A DNA stretch of 27,482 nt from Zygnema circumcarinatum (Eukaryota; Streptophyta; Zygnematophyceae; Zygnematales; Zygnemataceae). The position numbers were made by a program, and so were the translations under genes. Every line of letters begins with the position of its first letter. Position 1 is the stretch's first letter. Location: contig CM074816.1 in assembly GCA_037447605.1 (NCBI GenBank), positions 1,458,864-1,486,345 of the forward strand, read 5' to 3'. Below are positions 1 through 10,376 of the stretch, piece by piece. A model generated the notes under the pieces. That model was not told the origin of the DNA. It saw nothing but the letters and a program-made list of their open reading frames with translations, and did no database searches.

Positions 1-256
1 CCTCCTCCTTCCCGCTCCCTCCTCCCCCCTCCTCCACTCCCTTTCCTCCCCCTCCCCCGCTTTCCCTCTCCCTCGCGTCTCCCTTTCCTGATTTTCAGAA
101 ATGAACTAGCACTGCTGTAACATACACATGAGAGTCCGAGTATGATTTTTTTCGAATCCCTCACTTTCCTTATGAATCCAACACAGGAAAATGTATTCAC
201 ATAGATTCATCGAATCTCTTTCTTCTTCCCTTTCTTTTCTTGATTTCTTGAAGCAG
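1..256. other. Intronic or upstream sequence of the DYAD-like gene
   Basis: Bases 1-90 are almost pure pyrimidine (CCTCC/CTCCC), followed by AT-rich sequence and a CTTTCTTCTTCCC stretch ending in an AG acceptor just before 257. I could not find a convincing coding exon here. The exon at 257 starts in mid-codon, so this stretch is read as an intron or part of one. Confidence 0.5.
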
Positions 257-3200
257 AGCTTGTTGTGCACACCAAAGAGGATGCTACGTCGGCCGAGATT
301 CTCACTCACTCCGATTCTGAAAAGAAGGCGGTGAATTTTCCGCATCCGAAGGAAGAAGCGGTGGAAAGTGAAAGTGAAACGAAGTCCACGTTTGGACCGC
401 GAAAGAGTTTGGATTCCTTCAAAGTAGGAAGTGCCTATCAGATCGATCCGATCGAAGTTCCCAAAAATGCACCGGAGGAATTGAGACGAGCATGCGCAGT
501 AATGGTGAGAAAAAAATTCAATTATTTTCTTTTTCGGGTCACTTGTTATGTTTTATGTGTCATTATATGGGATACTGGAGGGAGTAATGGCTGAGTTGGG
601 TGCTTGTTTTTTTAGTCAATTTCTTTTTATCTCGCTGATTCTCATTCTTCGCTGTTTCCTTCTCCACTCCCGCACCTTCTTATCTCGTTCTATTCTCACT
701 CGCCTGCCCCTCCCTCTCCCTCTCTCCTTCAATTGTTTCTCTCTATCTCTTTTATCTCTGCCTCCTTTTTAACCCTTCTTGCCTCTATGTCCTCTTCCTC
801 CTTATCTCTGTTACTTCTACACCTCTCTTTTCTCTTTCTGCATTTTATCTCGCTGTTTCTCTCCCTCTTATCTCTCTTCTCGCTCTCAATCTGTGCACTC
901 CTTTTTCTTTTTCTATCCTCGTTCAAACTAACCCCTTCCCTCTCCGCTCTCGTATAACTCCCCCTCTCCCTCTTCATCTCTGTCTTCGTCTCTACACCCC
1001 TTATCTCTTTCTATCCTCACTCTGAATATGCTCTCTCTCTTTCTCCCTCTACCGTACATATTCATGCAGGTTTCAAGAAAGGACAAAAGAAGCGTAGCAA
1101 TCAAGTACCCAACTTCTGCCTCTATTGAGGCTTTCTTCTCCAACGGAACTGAATCCATAGAAACGAAAGAAATCGATCAATTTCACAAGCTGAGGAATCA
1201 CAACGACTTAAGAAAAGCAAGCGGAGGCAAAAAAAATGGCTCTCATATTATCGCTAAAAAGGCCCTTATTGGGAACAAACCGGAGCTAGATGGATTATTT
1301 GAAATGAACATTTCCACCGCAAAGAGAATGTTAGTTCGGCAAATTTCAAGAACTGAATTCTCGCATCAAGCCCAACTGAAATGCTTTTGGGTTGCGGAAC
1401 CCAAAAAGTTTTATTCAAGCAGCAGGAGTGGGAGAGAGGGAGGGAAAAGTGGGAAATGTGAATCTGAAGATTTTGAAGGAGGAGAGAGTGATGGAGATTA
1501 TAAAAAGAAGGGGCCAATTTTGAAGGGTGGTGGTTCAGCTCTGGAGAAATATAAGGATGAGTCTACAGCCATTGACGAGGAGGAGGGACAGGCTAATTCT
1601 CCTAATGGAAGTGCTGTGGAGAGAGAGAGAGAGCGGGAGAGGGAGAGAGAGGGAGACAGAGAGAGAGAAGCAGGGAAAATTGCTTTTAATGAGCAGGTTA
1701 GGCGGAAGCTTAAGAGGAAGAATTCAAAGCCGCGGAAGTCGGATGATGGTACGAACAAGGTCAGCGAGGTGGGAGAGGAAGTGAGGGTCAGTGAGAGAGA
1801 GAAAGAGAGAGAAAAGGAGAGCTTAAACGAAACTAAAACTGATGAAATGGTGTATCCTAGGGCATTGGTATTTCAAGCAGAAAAAACCCAGAAAAAAAAT
1901 CAGAAAAAAGAGGTGGAGAGAGCTTTTACTGATGCTGCTGAAGTGCTTACAAAGCTTGTGGATGAAGGAAGTCCTAAAGATTATATGCAGGAGGCGGAGG
2001 GAGGAAGCAAAAATTGTACTCTTTCTGAGATGAAATGGGCTAAGAAACGAAGGGCGAATATCGGCGGTAGGGGCACACTTGTGAGAGGTGGAGGAAGTGG
2101 AATTGCAATATCGGCAGAAACTGTGCAGGAGGAGAAGATAAAAAAAAATGTTGAAAAGGACATTCCGAGGGTTCAAAGTAATTCCCTTTTGACTCCGATT
2201 TCTCGTTCAAGATCTGCCAAATGGACGGAAAGCAGCGAGTCAGAGAGTTTGGAGAAAGATAGTGAGCGGGATGATGGTGATGATAATGATGATGAAGATG
2301 AAGCTGAAGACGGAAATGATGATGAGAAGAAAGTGGAGAAGGAAGTGAAGGTTGAGGATGGGAGTGAGGACGGTAGTAGGAAAAGGCTGAGAAAGGCTTC
2401 TATGAAGAATGTTGTGGAAAAGACGAAAGTGAAATTGTTGCCGCTTCCGAAGGACCTTCGCAGGAGGTGGTCAAGTGACAGGTATTACTATCTCTCCCTC
2501 TTTTTACCCATGTTTTTACTCTTGATTTTTATGCTAGTTGTAGTACGGATTCTGGAATTCTGGTACGTGATACAACATGACGTGCTATGTCTGTTAAAAA
2601 ACATACATCACACAAACCATCTATTCATATATTCAATAAACGATGATACTTCCTCATGTCCTATGCATGTCAAATCCGTCCCATACCCATCCATCTTCTT
2701 CCTTCCTCTTCTTCTTTCCTTCTTTCTTCTTCCTCCCTTAATTACCTTCTCCCTCCTCTCTCCTTCCCTCCCCTCACCAGTCTCCCTGCCCTTCCTTCCT
2801 CATCTCCGAGCCCCTCCTCCTTCCTCCTTTCCATCCTCCTCCTCTCTTTCCCCTTCTTCCTCCCTCTTTCCTGCTCACTCCTCTTTCCTTCCTCCCCCTT
2901 TCCTCTTTTTTTCTTCCCTTTCCTCCTCCTTTCCTTTCCTTCCTCTCATCATCTTTCGGCTCCCTCCTCCTCATTTTCTCCTCCTTCCTCTTTCCTTCCT
3001 CTCTCCTCTCAATACTCAGCTCCCCCTTCTCTTTCCCTCTCTTCCTTCCTCCGCTCTTCCTCTCCTCCTCCTTCCTCTTCCTCTCAGCCTTCCTTCTTCC
3101 CCTCCTCCCAGATATAAAGCTGCTCCAGCTGAAGCTGGTCGAGATCATGAAGGCCCGCGGCGCCCTCCCCGGGCAGCCCATCCTCCGCCCCTCTTGAGGG

Positions 3201-6200
3201 AGGAGGCGCGGCGGCACATCGGGGACACGGGCCTCCTCGACCACCTCCTCAAGCACATGACCGACACGCTCGTCGCCTCGGGGGAGAGGTTCCGCCGCCG
3301 CCACAACAGCGAGGGGGCATGGAAAATGAGCCGGAGGAGGCCGGTCCATGGGACCGCGGCAGGTGAGGGAGGGAGGGAGGGTGGGGAGGGGAGGAGGGAG
3401 GGAGGGAGGTGGGGAGGGAGGGGGGGAGGGCGTGGGGGAGTAGGAGGAGGGAGGGGAGGGGGAGGGGGAGGGGGGGAGGGAGGCGGGAGGGAGGGAGGGG
3501 AGGGAGGCGGGGGGAGGGAGGGAGGGGAGGAGGAGGGGAGGGGGGGGGGGTGGGAGGGGAGGGGAGGGAGGGAGGGAGGGAGGGGAGGGAGGGAGGGGGG
3601 AGGGGGGGAGGGAGGGAGAGGGAGGGAGGGGGGGAGGGGGAGGGGGGGAGGGGAGGGGAGGAGGGGAGTGGTAGAGGGGAGGGGGGGAGGGGGGGAGGTG
3701 GGGGAGTGGAGGGAGGGGAGGGAGGGGGAGGAGAGTGGGGGAGGGAAGGGGGGAGGGAGGGGGGAGTGGAGGAGGGAGGGAGGGGGAGGGAGGGAGGGGG
3801 GGAGGGGGGGAGGAGGGAGGGAGGGGGAGGGGGAGGGGGAGGGGAGGTGCGGGAGGGAGGGAGGAGGGGGGAGGGAGGAGGGGAGGGAGTGGAGGGAGGG
3901 GGGAGGGGGAGGGGGGGGAGGGAGGGAGGGAGGGAGGGAGGGAGGTGGGAGGGGGGGAGGGGGGGAGGGAGGGAGGGAGGGCGGGAGGGGGAGGAGGGAG
4001 GGAGGGGGGAGGGAGGGGGGAGGGGGAGGGGGAGGGGGGGAGGGAGGGGGGAGGGAGGAGGGGAGGGAGAGTGGGGGAGGGAAGGGGGGAGGGAGGGGGG
4101 AGGGAGGGAGGGGAGGGAGGGGGAGTGGAGGAGGGGGGAGGGGGGAGGGGGAGGGGGAGGGAGGGGGGAGGGGGGAGGGGGAGGGGGGGAGGGAGGGAGG
4201 GAGGGAGGGAGGGGGGGAGGGAGGGAGGGGGGGGAGGGGGAGGAGGGAGGGAGGGGGGAGGGGGGGAGGGGGAGGGGGGGAGGGAGGGAGAGGAGGGGAG
4301 GAGGGGGGGAGGGAGGAGGGGGGGGGAGGGGGAGGAGGAGGAGGGAGGGCGCGGAGGGAGGGAGGGAGGGAGGGGGGAGGGAGGGGAGGGGGGGAGGGGG
4401 GGAGGGGGGAGGGAGGGGAGGGGGAGGAGGGGAGGAGAGGGGGGAGGGAAGGGGGAGGGCGGGGGAGGGAGGGGAAAGGGGGGGGAGGGAGGGGAGGGAG
4501 GGGAGGGAGTGGAGGGAAGGGAGGAGCTATCAGTTTATATTATTGGTTATTAGTCATTAAGAGGAATATCAGTCATTCGGATCGTCATTCGTAAGGGATT
4601 CTCTCCGCTCTCTCTTAATGGCTTCTCTCGTTTTTTATTCTCTCTCTCTCCCTCTCTCTCGCGCTCTCTCTCTCTCTCTCTCTCTCCTCTCTCTCGCGCT
4701 CTCTCTCTCTCTCTCTCTCCTCCCCCTCCCCCAGGCCGCCGGCATTCCGGACCCCTCGTGGGTGCCCCCCCCCGGATGGCCCCTCCCGAACGGAGCGAGC
4801 GAGGTCAGCTCATGCGAACTGAGGGACCTCCGACAGTCGCTGACGGAGCTGCAGACGTGAGCATTCTCCCTGCCTCCACTGAAAATAAAAACTAGATACT
4901 TAGAAATCAAACTAAAAAAACGAACTAAATTACGAACTTAAAACGGGGCTACATCCTCCATTCACCTTATAGCTTTTGACGCTATGTAAATGTGTCATTA
5001 TATGCATAAATGAAAATATTTTGAAGCCATGTTGTGTTTATGAAGGGAATTCTTCAGCCTATGTGAGTTTGCTGCTTCCAAGAAATTAAGGGCTGACAGA
5101 GACCCAATGTTCTGTCTCGGGATGAGTGACAAGTGCTCTCTCTCTCTCACTCGCTCTCTCTTTCCCTCTCTCTCTCTTTCTCTCTCTCTCTCTTTCTTCT
5201 CTCTCTCTCTGCCCTAACCCTGCTACGCCCACACCTGCAGGGAAGTTCGGCGGCTACAGGCACCACCCTCCAAGCGTTCCGCAGAGGCCGACTTGCTGGC
5301 CTCGTTAAGAAGCTCCCTCGCACGTGTGGAGGAGCAGCAGAAAAAGCGCTGCCAGGTAAAGAAAAAAAAATCGGAATCAACACCGAAAATAATTAACTTT
5401 TGGCTTTGCCTTGGGGACCTTTTGGGTTATTTCCTTCCTTTATATTTTTGGGGTTTTTGGGCTACTGACAGAGATTGGGTTGATTGCGGGGGTGTAGAGA
5501 GTCATGTGCAGAGAGAGAGAGACAGAGCGGGAAAGAGCGAGAGAGAGGTAGAGAGAGCGAGAGCGAGAGCGGGAGAGAGAGAGATAGAGAGAGACAGTGT
5601 TAGGAGTTAGTTCGTCAGATTCTGATCATTTATTATTCCATTCAAATAATCCGACTGGAGTTATCGTATGAAACATTGATACCTTTGTTTTTCAGTTTTT
5701 TTGTATGTAAATTTCTTAAAAAAATAGCATTTACATGTCTGAAAACTTTCCCTGTTTCCTGATGTGGCAGACGCTCCAAAAGGAGATGACTAAAATTAGT
5801 CAAAAACTTAGTCATGTCGAAATTCAGCTGCAGCAACTGCGATCGGAATGGTCCGAATCGCAGACTCGTCAAAAGGTGCAGTTCAAGAAGCTCCCATATT
5901 GTAATTTTTTTTTATTATGCATTTGTCCCTAATTCTGTCCATTTTTCACCAACTACGCCTTTTTTAATACATACGAAGTTTTTATTGACTTTTGTTTCCT
6001 GAAATTTGGACAAATTTACGGTTCGTATTCTACTTTAACCAACTATTTTTACTTCATTGCATTTTTTTTTCTTTCTTTTTTTCGTAAAAGTCCCATTGTA
6101 CCGCTAACTTACTGCGGCGAGTGGGTGCGCATTTGCGATTATTTTTCTCATTTTTTCCCCTTTTTTGTGTCTGTTCTGATGCAGGAAAACTTGACTGCAG

Positions 6201-6354
6201 CTCGCCTTCAGGATCAGCAAAATTTCGCGCATTTGAAAAAGGCTGTGGAGGAGGTACGATTGAATCTCACCTTTTTATTTGAATGCTTTATTTGGCATGA
6301 TTTATTGCTACCGGCTGAGCTCTCCCTCCTTTCCCCTCTCCCTCTCTCTCTCTC

Positions 6355-6399
<45 letters not shown>

Positions 6400-6404
6400 C
6401 TCTT

Positions 6405-6437
<33 letters not shown>

Positions 6438-9141
6438 GCCTCTCTCTCTCTCTCCCTCTCTCCCGTGCAGATGAAGAGCGAGACGAAGAGCCTTCAAGGA
6501 GAGGGAGAAGCACGACTTCAGGACCTCCTCGCCGCCCTCTCCAGGTCAGGAAAAAAAAAATTCAAATTCTTCCCTGAAGAACTATTCAAAAGTAGAGGTC
6601 AAGAAAGAAAAGGAGGACAACGGTTTATTATATACGAAAGATTGAAAATGTTTTGGGATTATTTTTCTTTTGCAGCTTTCGCTCGGACGTTATGGAAAGA
6701 TTCAGCAAAATGGAATTTGAAATTGCGACCTTTGCCGAGGTTTGCATCCCGAGCTGATTTTCAAATTAGCTTCTATCGATCCATAAATGAAGAAAGGGAG
6801 AGAGATATGAAATCAAAAGAAAAAGAAGAAATCGATAAAACTGAACTGTTCTACTATATGAAATTTCAAATTGAGGCGAAATAGAGGAATTTTATTTTAT
6901 GATTTATTTATTTTTTTGCGAGCAGGAGGACGCTGGGCGGCTCGAGGCGCTCGTGGCGGAGAGGCATCGAATCGACACCGAACTGAGGGAGGTGGCGGCG
7001 GTCATGCGCTTCCTGCAGGTGGGAGGGAGGGAGGGAGGGAGGGGAGGGAGGGAGGGAGGGAGGGAGGGGAAGGGGAGGGGAGGGGGAGGGAGGGAGGGGG
7101 AGGAGGAGGGAGGGGAGGGAGGGAGGGGAGGGAGGGAGGGGGAGGGAGGGGAGGGGAGGGGGAGGGGGGAGGGAGGGAGGGGGAGGGGGGAGGGAGGGGA
7201 GGGGAGGGGGGAGGGAGTGGGGGAGGGAGGGAGGGGGGGAGGGAGGGAGGGAGGGAGGGGGGAGGGGGAGGGGGAGGGGGGAGGGGGAGGGGGAGGGGGA
7301 GGGGGAGGGCTGGGATTGGAGAGGGAGAGGAGAGGACGAGTTCAGGGGGCCGAGGGGCGAAGGGGAGAGGGGGAGAAGGGAACGAGGGGGGGGAGGTGGA
7401 GAAATAGGGAGAGGAGGCGAGAGAGAGAGGAGGGAAAGCTAAAGGTTCAGTTTTTTCAAAGCTCAAAATTCGGCTGTTCTTGTCAACTTCCATTATTTCT
7501 TATTTATTTCGCTTCCTTGTTTTTTTTCAGTCCATTTTTTTGTGAACTTCTTCTGTTTTGCAGGTCGACATCGGCAAAATGAATGAATTCGCACTAAATA
7601 ACAATAACAATAATTCCACCATAACGAATAGCGGTACGGTCGGAGCTTCATTGGCTCCTCCAAGTCCGCCTCAACCCGAAAGTGAAGGCATGAAGGAGGC
7701 TATCACCGAAACCACTAGGAATGCGGAGGTGGCTAAAAAAGAGTTAACCACGACTTTCACTAATACGACTACCACTGAACATCCCACCAATTCTACCTGT
7801 ACGTTTGCCCGTCCTGAGAGGCAGTGGGGTAATAGTAATACCTTCGTGGAGACATCTATTGGAGGAGCTTCTCCTACTCCCTCCCTCCCACCTCCCACTA
7901 ACTCTACTACCACTACCCCTACCACTGTTTCAGCTAAGGAAGAGGAAGCTTCGGCGAAGACTACTACCACTGAGAAGACCTCTATTTTGGCTCCATCGCC
8001 ACCAATCAGATCCCTTGAAACTCGAAATTCTCTTTTCTCCTCTCCCTTGCATATTGAGTCTTTCGCCGGAGGAGTTGTACCTCAAGCAAAAGCTCTCTCT
8101 CTACCGGACCTTCACTCTCTTCAGAGAAGGTTTCTTCAGAGCCAAGAAGTAGAGGCCCATAGAGATTTCCAATACCTTCTAGAAGCTTCTTCTTTCCCAT
8201 ACTCTCAGCCTCTTAATATTTCCCATTTACAAGATTTGGCTTTTACCCTACAGGCGGGTGTTCAACAGCAGCAATTTAGGCCCTCAAATTTCCCTATGAC
8301 AATTTCTGCTCTCCATCAGCTTATGTCTCAACAAGTAAATTGGAAGGCAGCTACCCCAGAGCAAGGATCTGCCTTTGAAACTAGCCCGAAAAATAATTAC
8401 AATGTTGGGCCGAAGCAGATGCTTAAATCTTCATCGAGCCCCACCTTCACTCCAAGTATTACGAAGGCTCCCTCGGAACCCTCTATTTTGAGCAAGAGAG
8501 GGGGAAAGGGAGAGGGAGAAGGAGTGGGAGAGGGAGTGGGAGAGGGAGTGGGAGAGGGTGTGGGAGAGGGAGAGGGAGGGAGAGTGAGGCGGCTAGGAAC
8601 AAGCCTCTCGTTTCCGGGAACTGGAAATCTTGGAAACTTGAGAAATTTGGGAAATTCGAGTCCTCTCCACTACGACCAGAGTCGTCCTTCTAAGAATTCG
8701 AAAAACTCGACTTTTTTTTCTGAACGAGTGGTTTCCGATCAGGGAGTGAAAGGACCTCTTTCCCAGCGGCTTACAAGGGAAGGGAATGCTGAAATTTTTC
8801 ACAATGGGGCAGGAAATCGCAGTGTGCAGGAAATGGCGGTACCCTGCCAGAGAAATTTGCAGCCTGCCCGGAAAAGTTTTCAGAGTTTAGGGGAGGTTGT
8901 GGGAGGAGTGCAAATTCCGGCGAATTCTGTACGGGCAGCTGCCCGTAAAGAGGTGAAGAATGAGTCGAAGAGAAGTGGAATTCGTGGGAAGGGAGAGGGA
9001 GAGGGAGTGGGAGAGGGAGAGGGAGAGGGGACAGCGGTAACATCATCTTGGCTTGCTCTACATACTCCCGGGAATGGTAGTGAGAAGGGAGAGAAGCCAC
9101 AAAGGAGCCTGCAGACGAAAGGAAATCCACCTCTGAGTTGA
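257..9141 (+). CDS. SWITCH1/DYAD/AMEIOTIC1-like meiotic protein (5' partial, 11 exons)
   Basis: Exons: 257-504, 1070-2481, 3112-3362, 4735-4856, 5241-5355, 5771-5875, 6185-6253, 6471-6544, 6676-6739, 6926-7018, 7564-9141 (TGA). All introns are GT..AG, and phases agree except around exon 3112-3362. About 1,376 residues are visible, longer than the roughly 600-800 usual in plants. Family marks in order: [11 protein letters not shown] (exon 257-504) joining [24 protein letters not shown] at the end of exon 1070-2481, [14 protein letters not shown] and [10 protein letters not shown] (3112-3362), [11 protein letters not shown] (4735-4856). Coiled-coil segments follow across the six small exons, then a Ser/Thr/Asn/Pro-rich tail with EG repeats. 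In plants this family controls meiotic entry and protects sister-chromatid cohesion against WAPL. Exon 257-504 opens with two bases of a split codon and has no usable ATG, so at least one upstream exon is missing. The family call is strong; whether the gene is intact is uncertain (see the frame breaks). Confidence 0.85.
600..1066 (+). repeat. Pyrimidine-rich tract in DYAD intron 505-1069
   Basis: Long run of CTCT/CTTC/TCCC with few purines, ending at the ATGCAG acceptor of exon 1070. The donor is GTGAGA at 505. It behaves as an oversized polypyrimidine tract, and open frames here (rich in Ser/Leu/Phe) are spurious. Confidence 0.75.
2690..3110 (+). repeat. Polypyrimidine tract in DYAD intron 2482-3111
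   Basis: About 420 bases of CTTCCTCC-type sequence with almost no purines, ending at the CCCAG acceptor before 3112. The donor is GTATTA at 2482. It keeps one reading frame open through the intron, falsely fusing exon 1070-2481 to downstream sequence. Confidence 0.8.
3112..3362 (+). other. Conserved DYAD-domain exon with apparent frame breaks
   Basis: The homologous protein is recovered only by changing frame inside this exon. RYK follows the 5' splice junction in one frame; [21 protein letters not shown] lies in a second frame (breaks near 3116 and 3193-3197); [19 protein letters not shown] returns to the first; and after HNSEGA the better match (MENEPEEAG..) is again shifted (near 3316-3319). 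The next exon (AAGIPDPSW) then needs one more base at the junction. Exons on either side (1.4 kb and 1.6 kb) are free of such breaks. The exon is GC-rich and lies between a CT-only tract and a GA-only tract. Either local sequence error or gene decay would fit. Confidence 0.7.
3363..4524 (+). repeat. Kilobase GGGAGG polypurine tract immediately after a 5' splice site
   Basis: Begins at the GTGAGG donor and runs about 1.16 kb as GGGAGG/GGGGGAGGGAGG with only isolated T or C bases. Its dense G-runs could form G-quadruplexes in the sense RNA and DNA, or triplex (H-DNA). It is open in several frames, giving false Gly/Arg/Glu-rich proteins. The tract ends near 4524 and is followed by ordinary intron sequence, then a CT tract before the acceptor at 4734. 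Confidence 0.9.
4633..4733 (+). repeat. CT-dinucleotide tract before acceptor of exon 4735
   Basis: (CT)n with CGCG interruptions and a CCCCCTCCCCCAG end, directly abutting the acceptor. It lies at the other end of the intron that opens with the GGGAGG tract, so the two ends are roughly complementary. Confidence 0.85.
5134..5212 (+). repeat. CT repeat in DYAD intron 4857-5240
   Basis: CTCTCT/CTTTCT run about 30 bases upstream of the CCTGCAG acceptor at 5240. Confidence 0.75.
5504..5595 (+). repeat. GA repeat in DYAD intron 5356-5770
   Basis: GAGAGAGACAGAGCGG-type purine repeat in the donor half of this intron. It has the same sense-strand purine polarity as the tracts at 3363-4524 and 7019-7440. 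Confidence 0.75.
6321..6467 (+). repeat. CT microsatellite filling the 3' part of DYAD intron 6254-6470
   Basis: Near-perfect (CT)n with scattered CCCT and TTCT interruptions, up to the CCCGTGCAG acceptor of exon 6471. Confidence 0.85.
7019..7440 (+). repeat. GGGAGG polypurine tract at a second DYAD 5' splice site
   Basis: Starts with the donor GTGGGA at 7019 and runs about 400 bases as GGGAGGG/GAGGGGG, fading into GAGAGGAGG. The rest of the intron is T-rich up to the TTGCAG acceptor at 7563. It repeats the arrangement seen at 3363. Confidence 0.88.
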
Positions 9142-10310
9142 TCCTATTCCACACTTGTGACTTGATCCCGTTCCACGTCAGTTGATGCGATGGTCCTCAT
9201 CTGAAACTGCATCTGTTTTTCTCGATATATGGAACAAAGGAATCTCTTTAGAAGAGTTTTGTTGTGTTTCTTCTCTAGAGAAGTGGGTTTTAGAGACCAG
9301 CTAGTTTGTTGGTTGTGAATAGAATGATCACATCATTTGAACACATGGCAGGCATCACATCATTTCACAGCTATGACGTGCTGCTTCTGGAAGGAGCGGG
9401 TGAAGGTCCTAGGCTTCAGTGTATCTTGTCGTTTTGCAGTGTGGGTTTTTAGGTGTTTAGGGCATCTGGGGTTCAGCAAAGCTGAAACTCTCACGTTTTG
9501 TAAAGTTTCATAGGTTCCGAAGGGGACTGCTGTACGGTACTAGTCTCAAACCTCGAACCTCTCACATCCTCGGGTGATGATTTGAAGTGTTTTTTTTTTC
9601 CGAACATGAGAAGGGGGCAGAAGGGACTACAGTTCTTTGCCGGTTTAGGTGTTGTGCATGTGCCTTAGGTAGATATGGAATGGCTTGGATTGGACGCATG
9701 CTATTGGGAATGAATTTCAAAACCTCACCCAAATCGACAGTGGATGGGCATCAACCATTTCATGCACTGTGTAGCATGGCCTGGCATGGCATGATAGATG
9801 GTGATGTTTGGATGGATGCACGGATGGATGTGTGCATGTGCATGCATGCATGCACAAATGGTGTTTCTGCATCTCTCTCATAGAACTTGCTCACGTTCCC
9901 CATTTCTTTATTTCTCGTTGCTCCAAAGGGACTATCCGTCTGTTCCTTTCAAGACCTGGTCATGAATTTGGCTTTAGTCCACAGCACACTTGTGAAGTTG
10001 TTTCAAAAAGAGCACGAGCTCCCTTTGTTAATTCCAACACATCCCTAATAACCCTAAAACCCTCCTAACCCTAAACCCTAAACCCTAAAGCCTACAAACC
10101 TCGTCAAAATCTTTTATTTCGAAGCAAATGCCCTTGCCTTCTGCTCTCTCGATCACTTCCTTCCTCTTGTCGCGGTCAACCTAAAACTGGTCGCCATAGA
10201 AGCCCTCACCTGCCTTAATCTTCTTCTTTTTATTACCCTCCCTCCTCCCATCACTAATTTCCCCATCCTCCAAAATTCCTTTCCTTTTTTTTTTTTTCCC
10301 CACCTCCCTT
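9142..10310. other. Intergenic region between convergent genes
   Basis: No supported gene. It holds ordinary-complexity sequence downstream of the DYAD stop, a GATG/GCATG-rich patch at about 9805-9860 (short tandem ATGG/GCAT), and a telomere-like patch of AACCCTAAA units at about 10043-10089. The minus-strand stretch 10100-10376 looks partly coding (separate entry). Confidence 0.6.
10043..10089. repeat. Interstitial plant-type telomere-like patch
   Basis: Several imperfect CCTAA/CCCTAAA units including three consecutive CCCTAAA motifs. It is too short and too degenerate to be a chromosome end. On the minus strand it reads TTTAGGG and lies just after a possible splice donor. Confidence 0.75.
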
Positions 10311-10376
10311 TCACCTCTTCTTCCCTTCCCTTTCCGTCGGCGGTTTAGAAAACCCGTGGGGCTTTGTGGCTGCCAC
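10100..10376 (-). pseudogene. Possible broken coding fragment, family not recognised
   Basis: Read on the minus strand, one frame gives a lysine-rich, protein-like stretch (ILEDGEISDGRREGNKKKK, then EGFYGDQF). It is interrupted by a TAG at 10181-10183 and continues as VDRDKRKEVIERAEGKGI up to a GTTTGT donor-like site at 10099. The composition looks coding, but the start, the stop codon and overlap with the last exon of the DUF3429 gene argue against an intact gene. A 29-nt intron (GTGAGG...TTTTAG) would remove the stop from a different upstream frame, which is unusually short beside the other introns. No function is proposed. Confidence 0.2.

Noticed and set aside
1028-4594. A single 1,188-residue plus-strand open frame
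   Set aside because: It crosses two introns. The frame is open only because the CT tract (2690-3110) and GGGAGG tract (3363-4524) lack stops; homology, splice sites and phase place exons at 1070-2481 and 3112-3362 only.
6871-7582. Gly/Glu/Arg-rich frames around the tract at 7019
   Set aside because: Intronic purine repeat; the real exon ends at 7018 at a GTGGGA donor and coding resumes at 7564.
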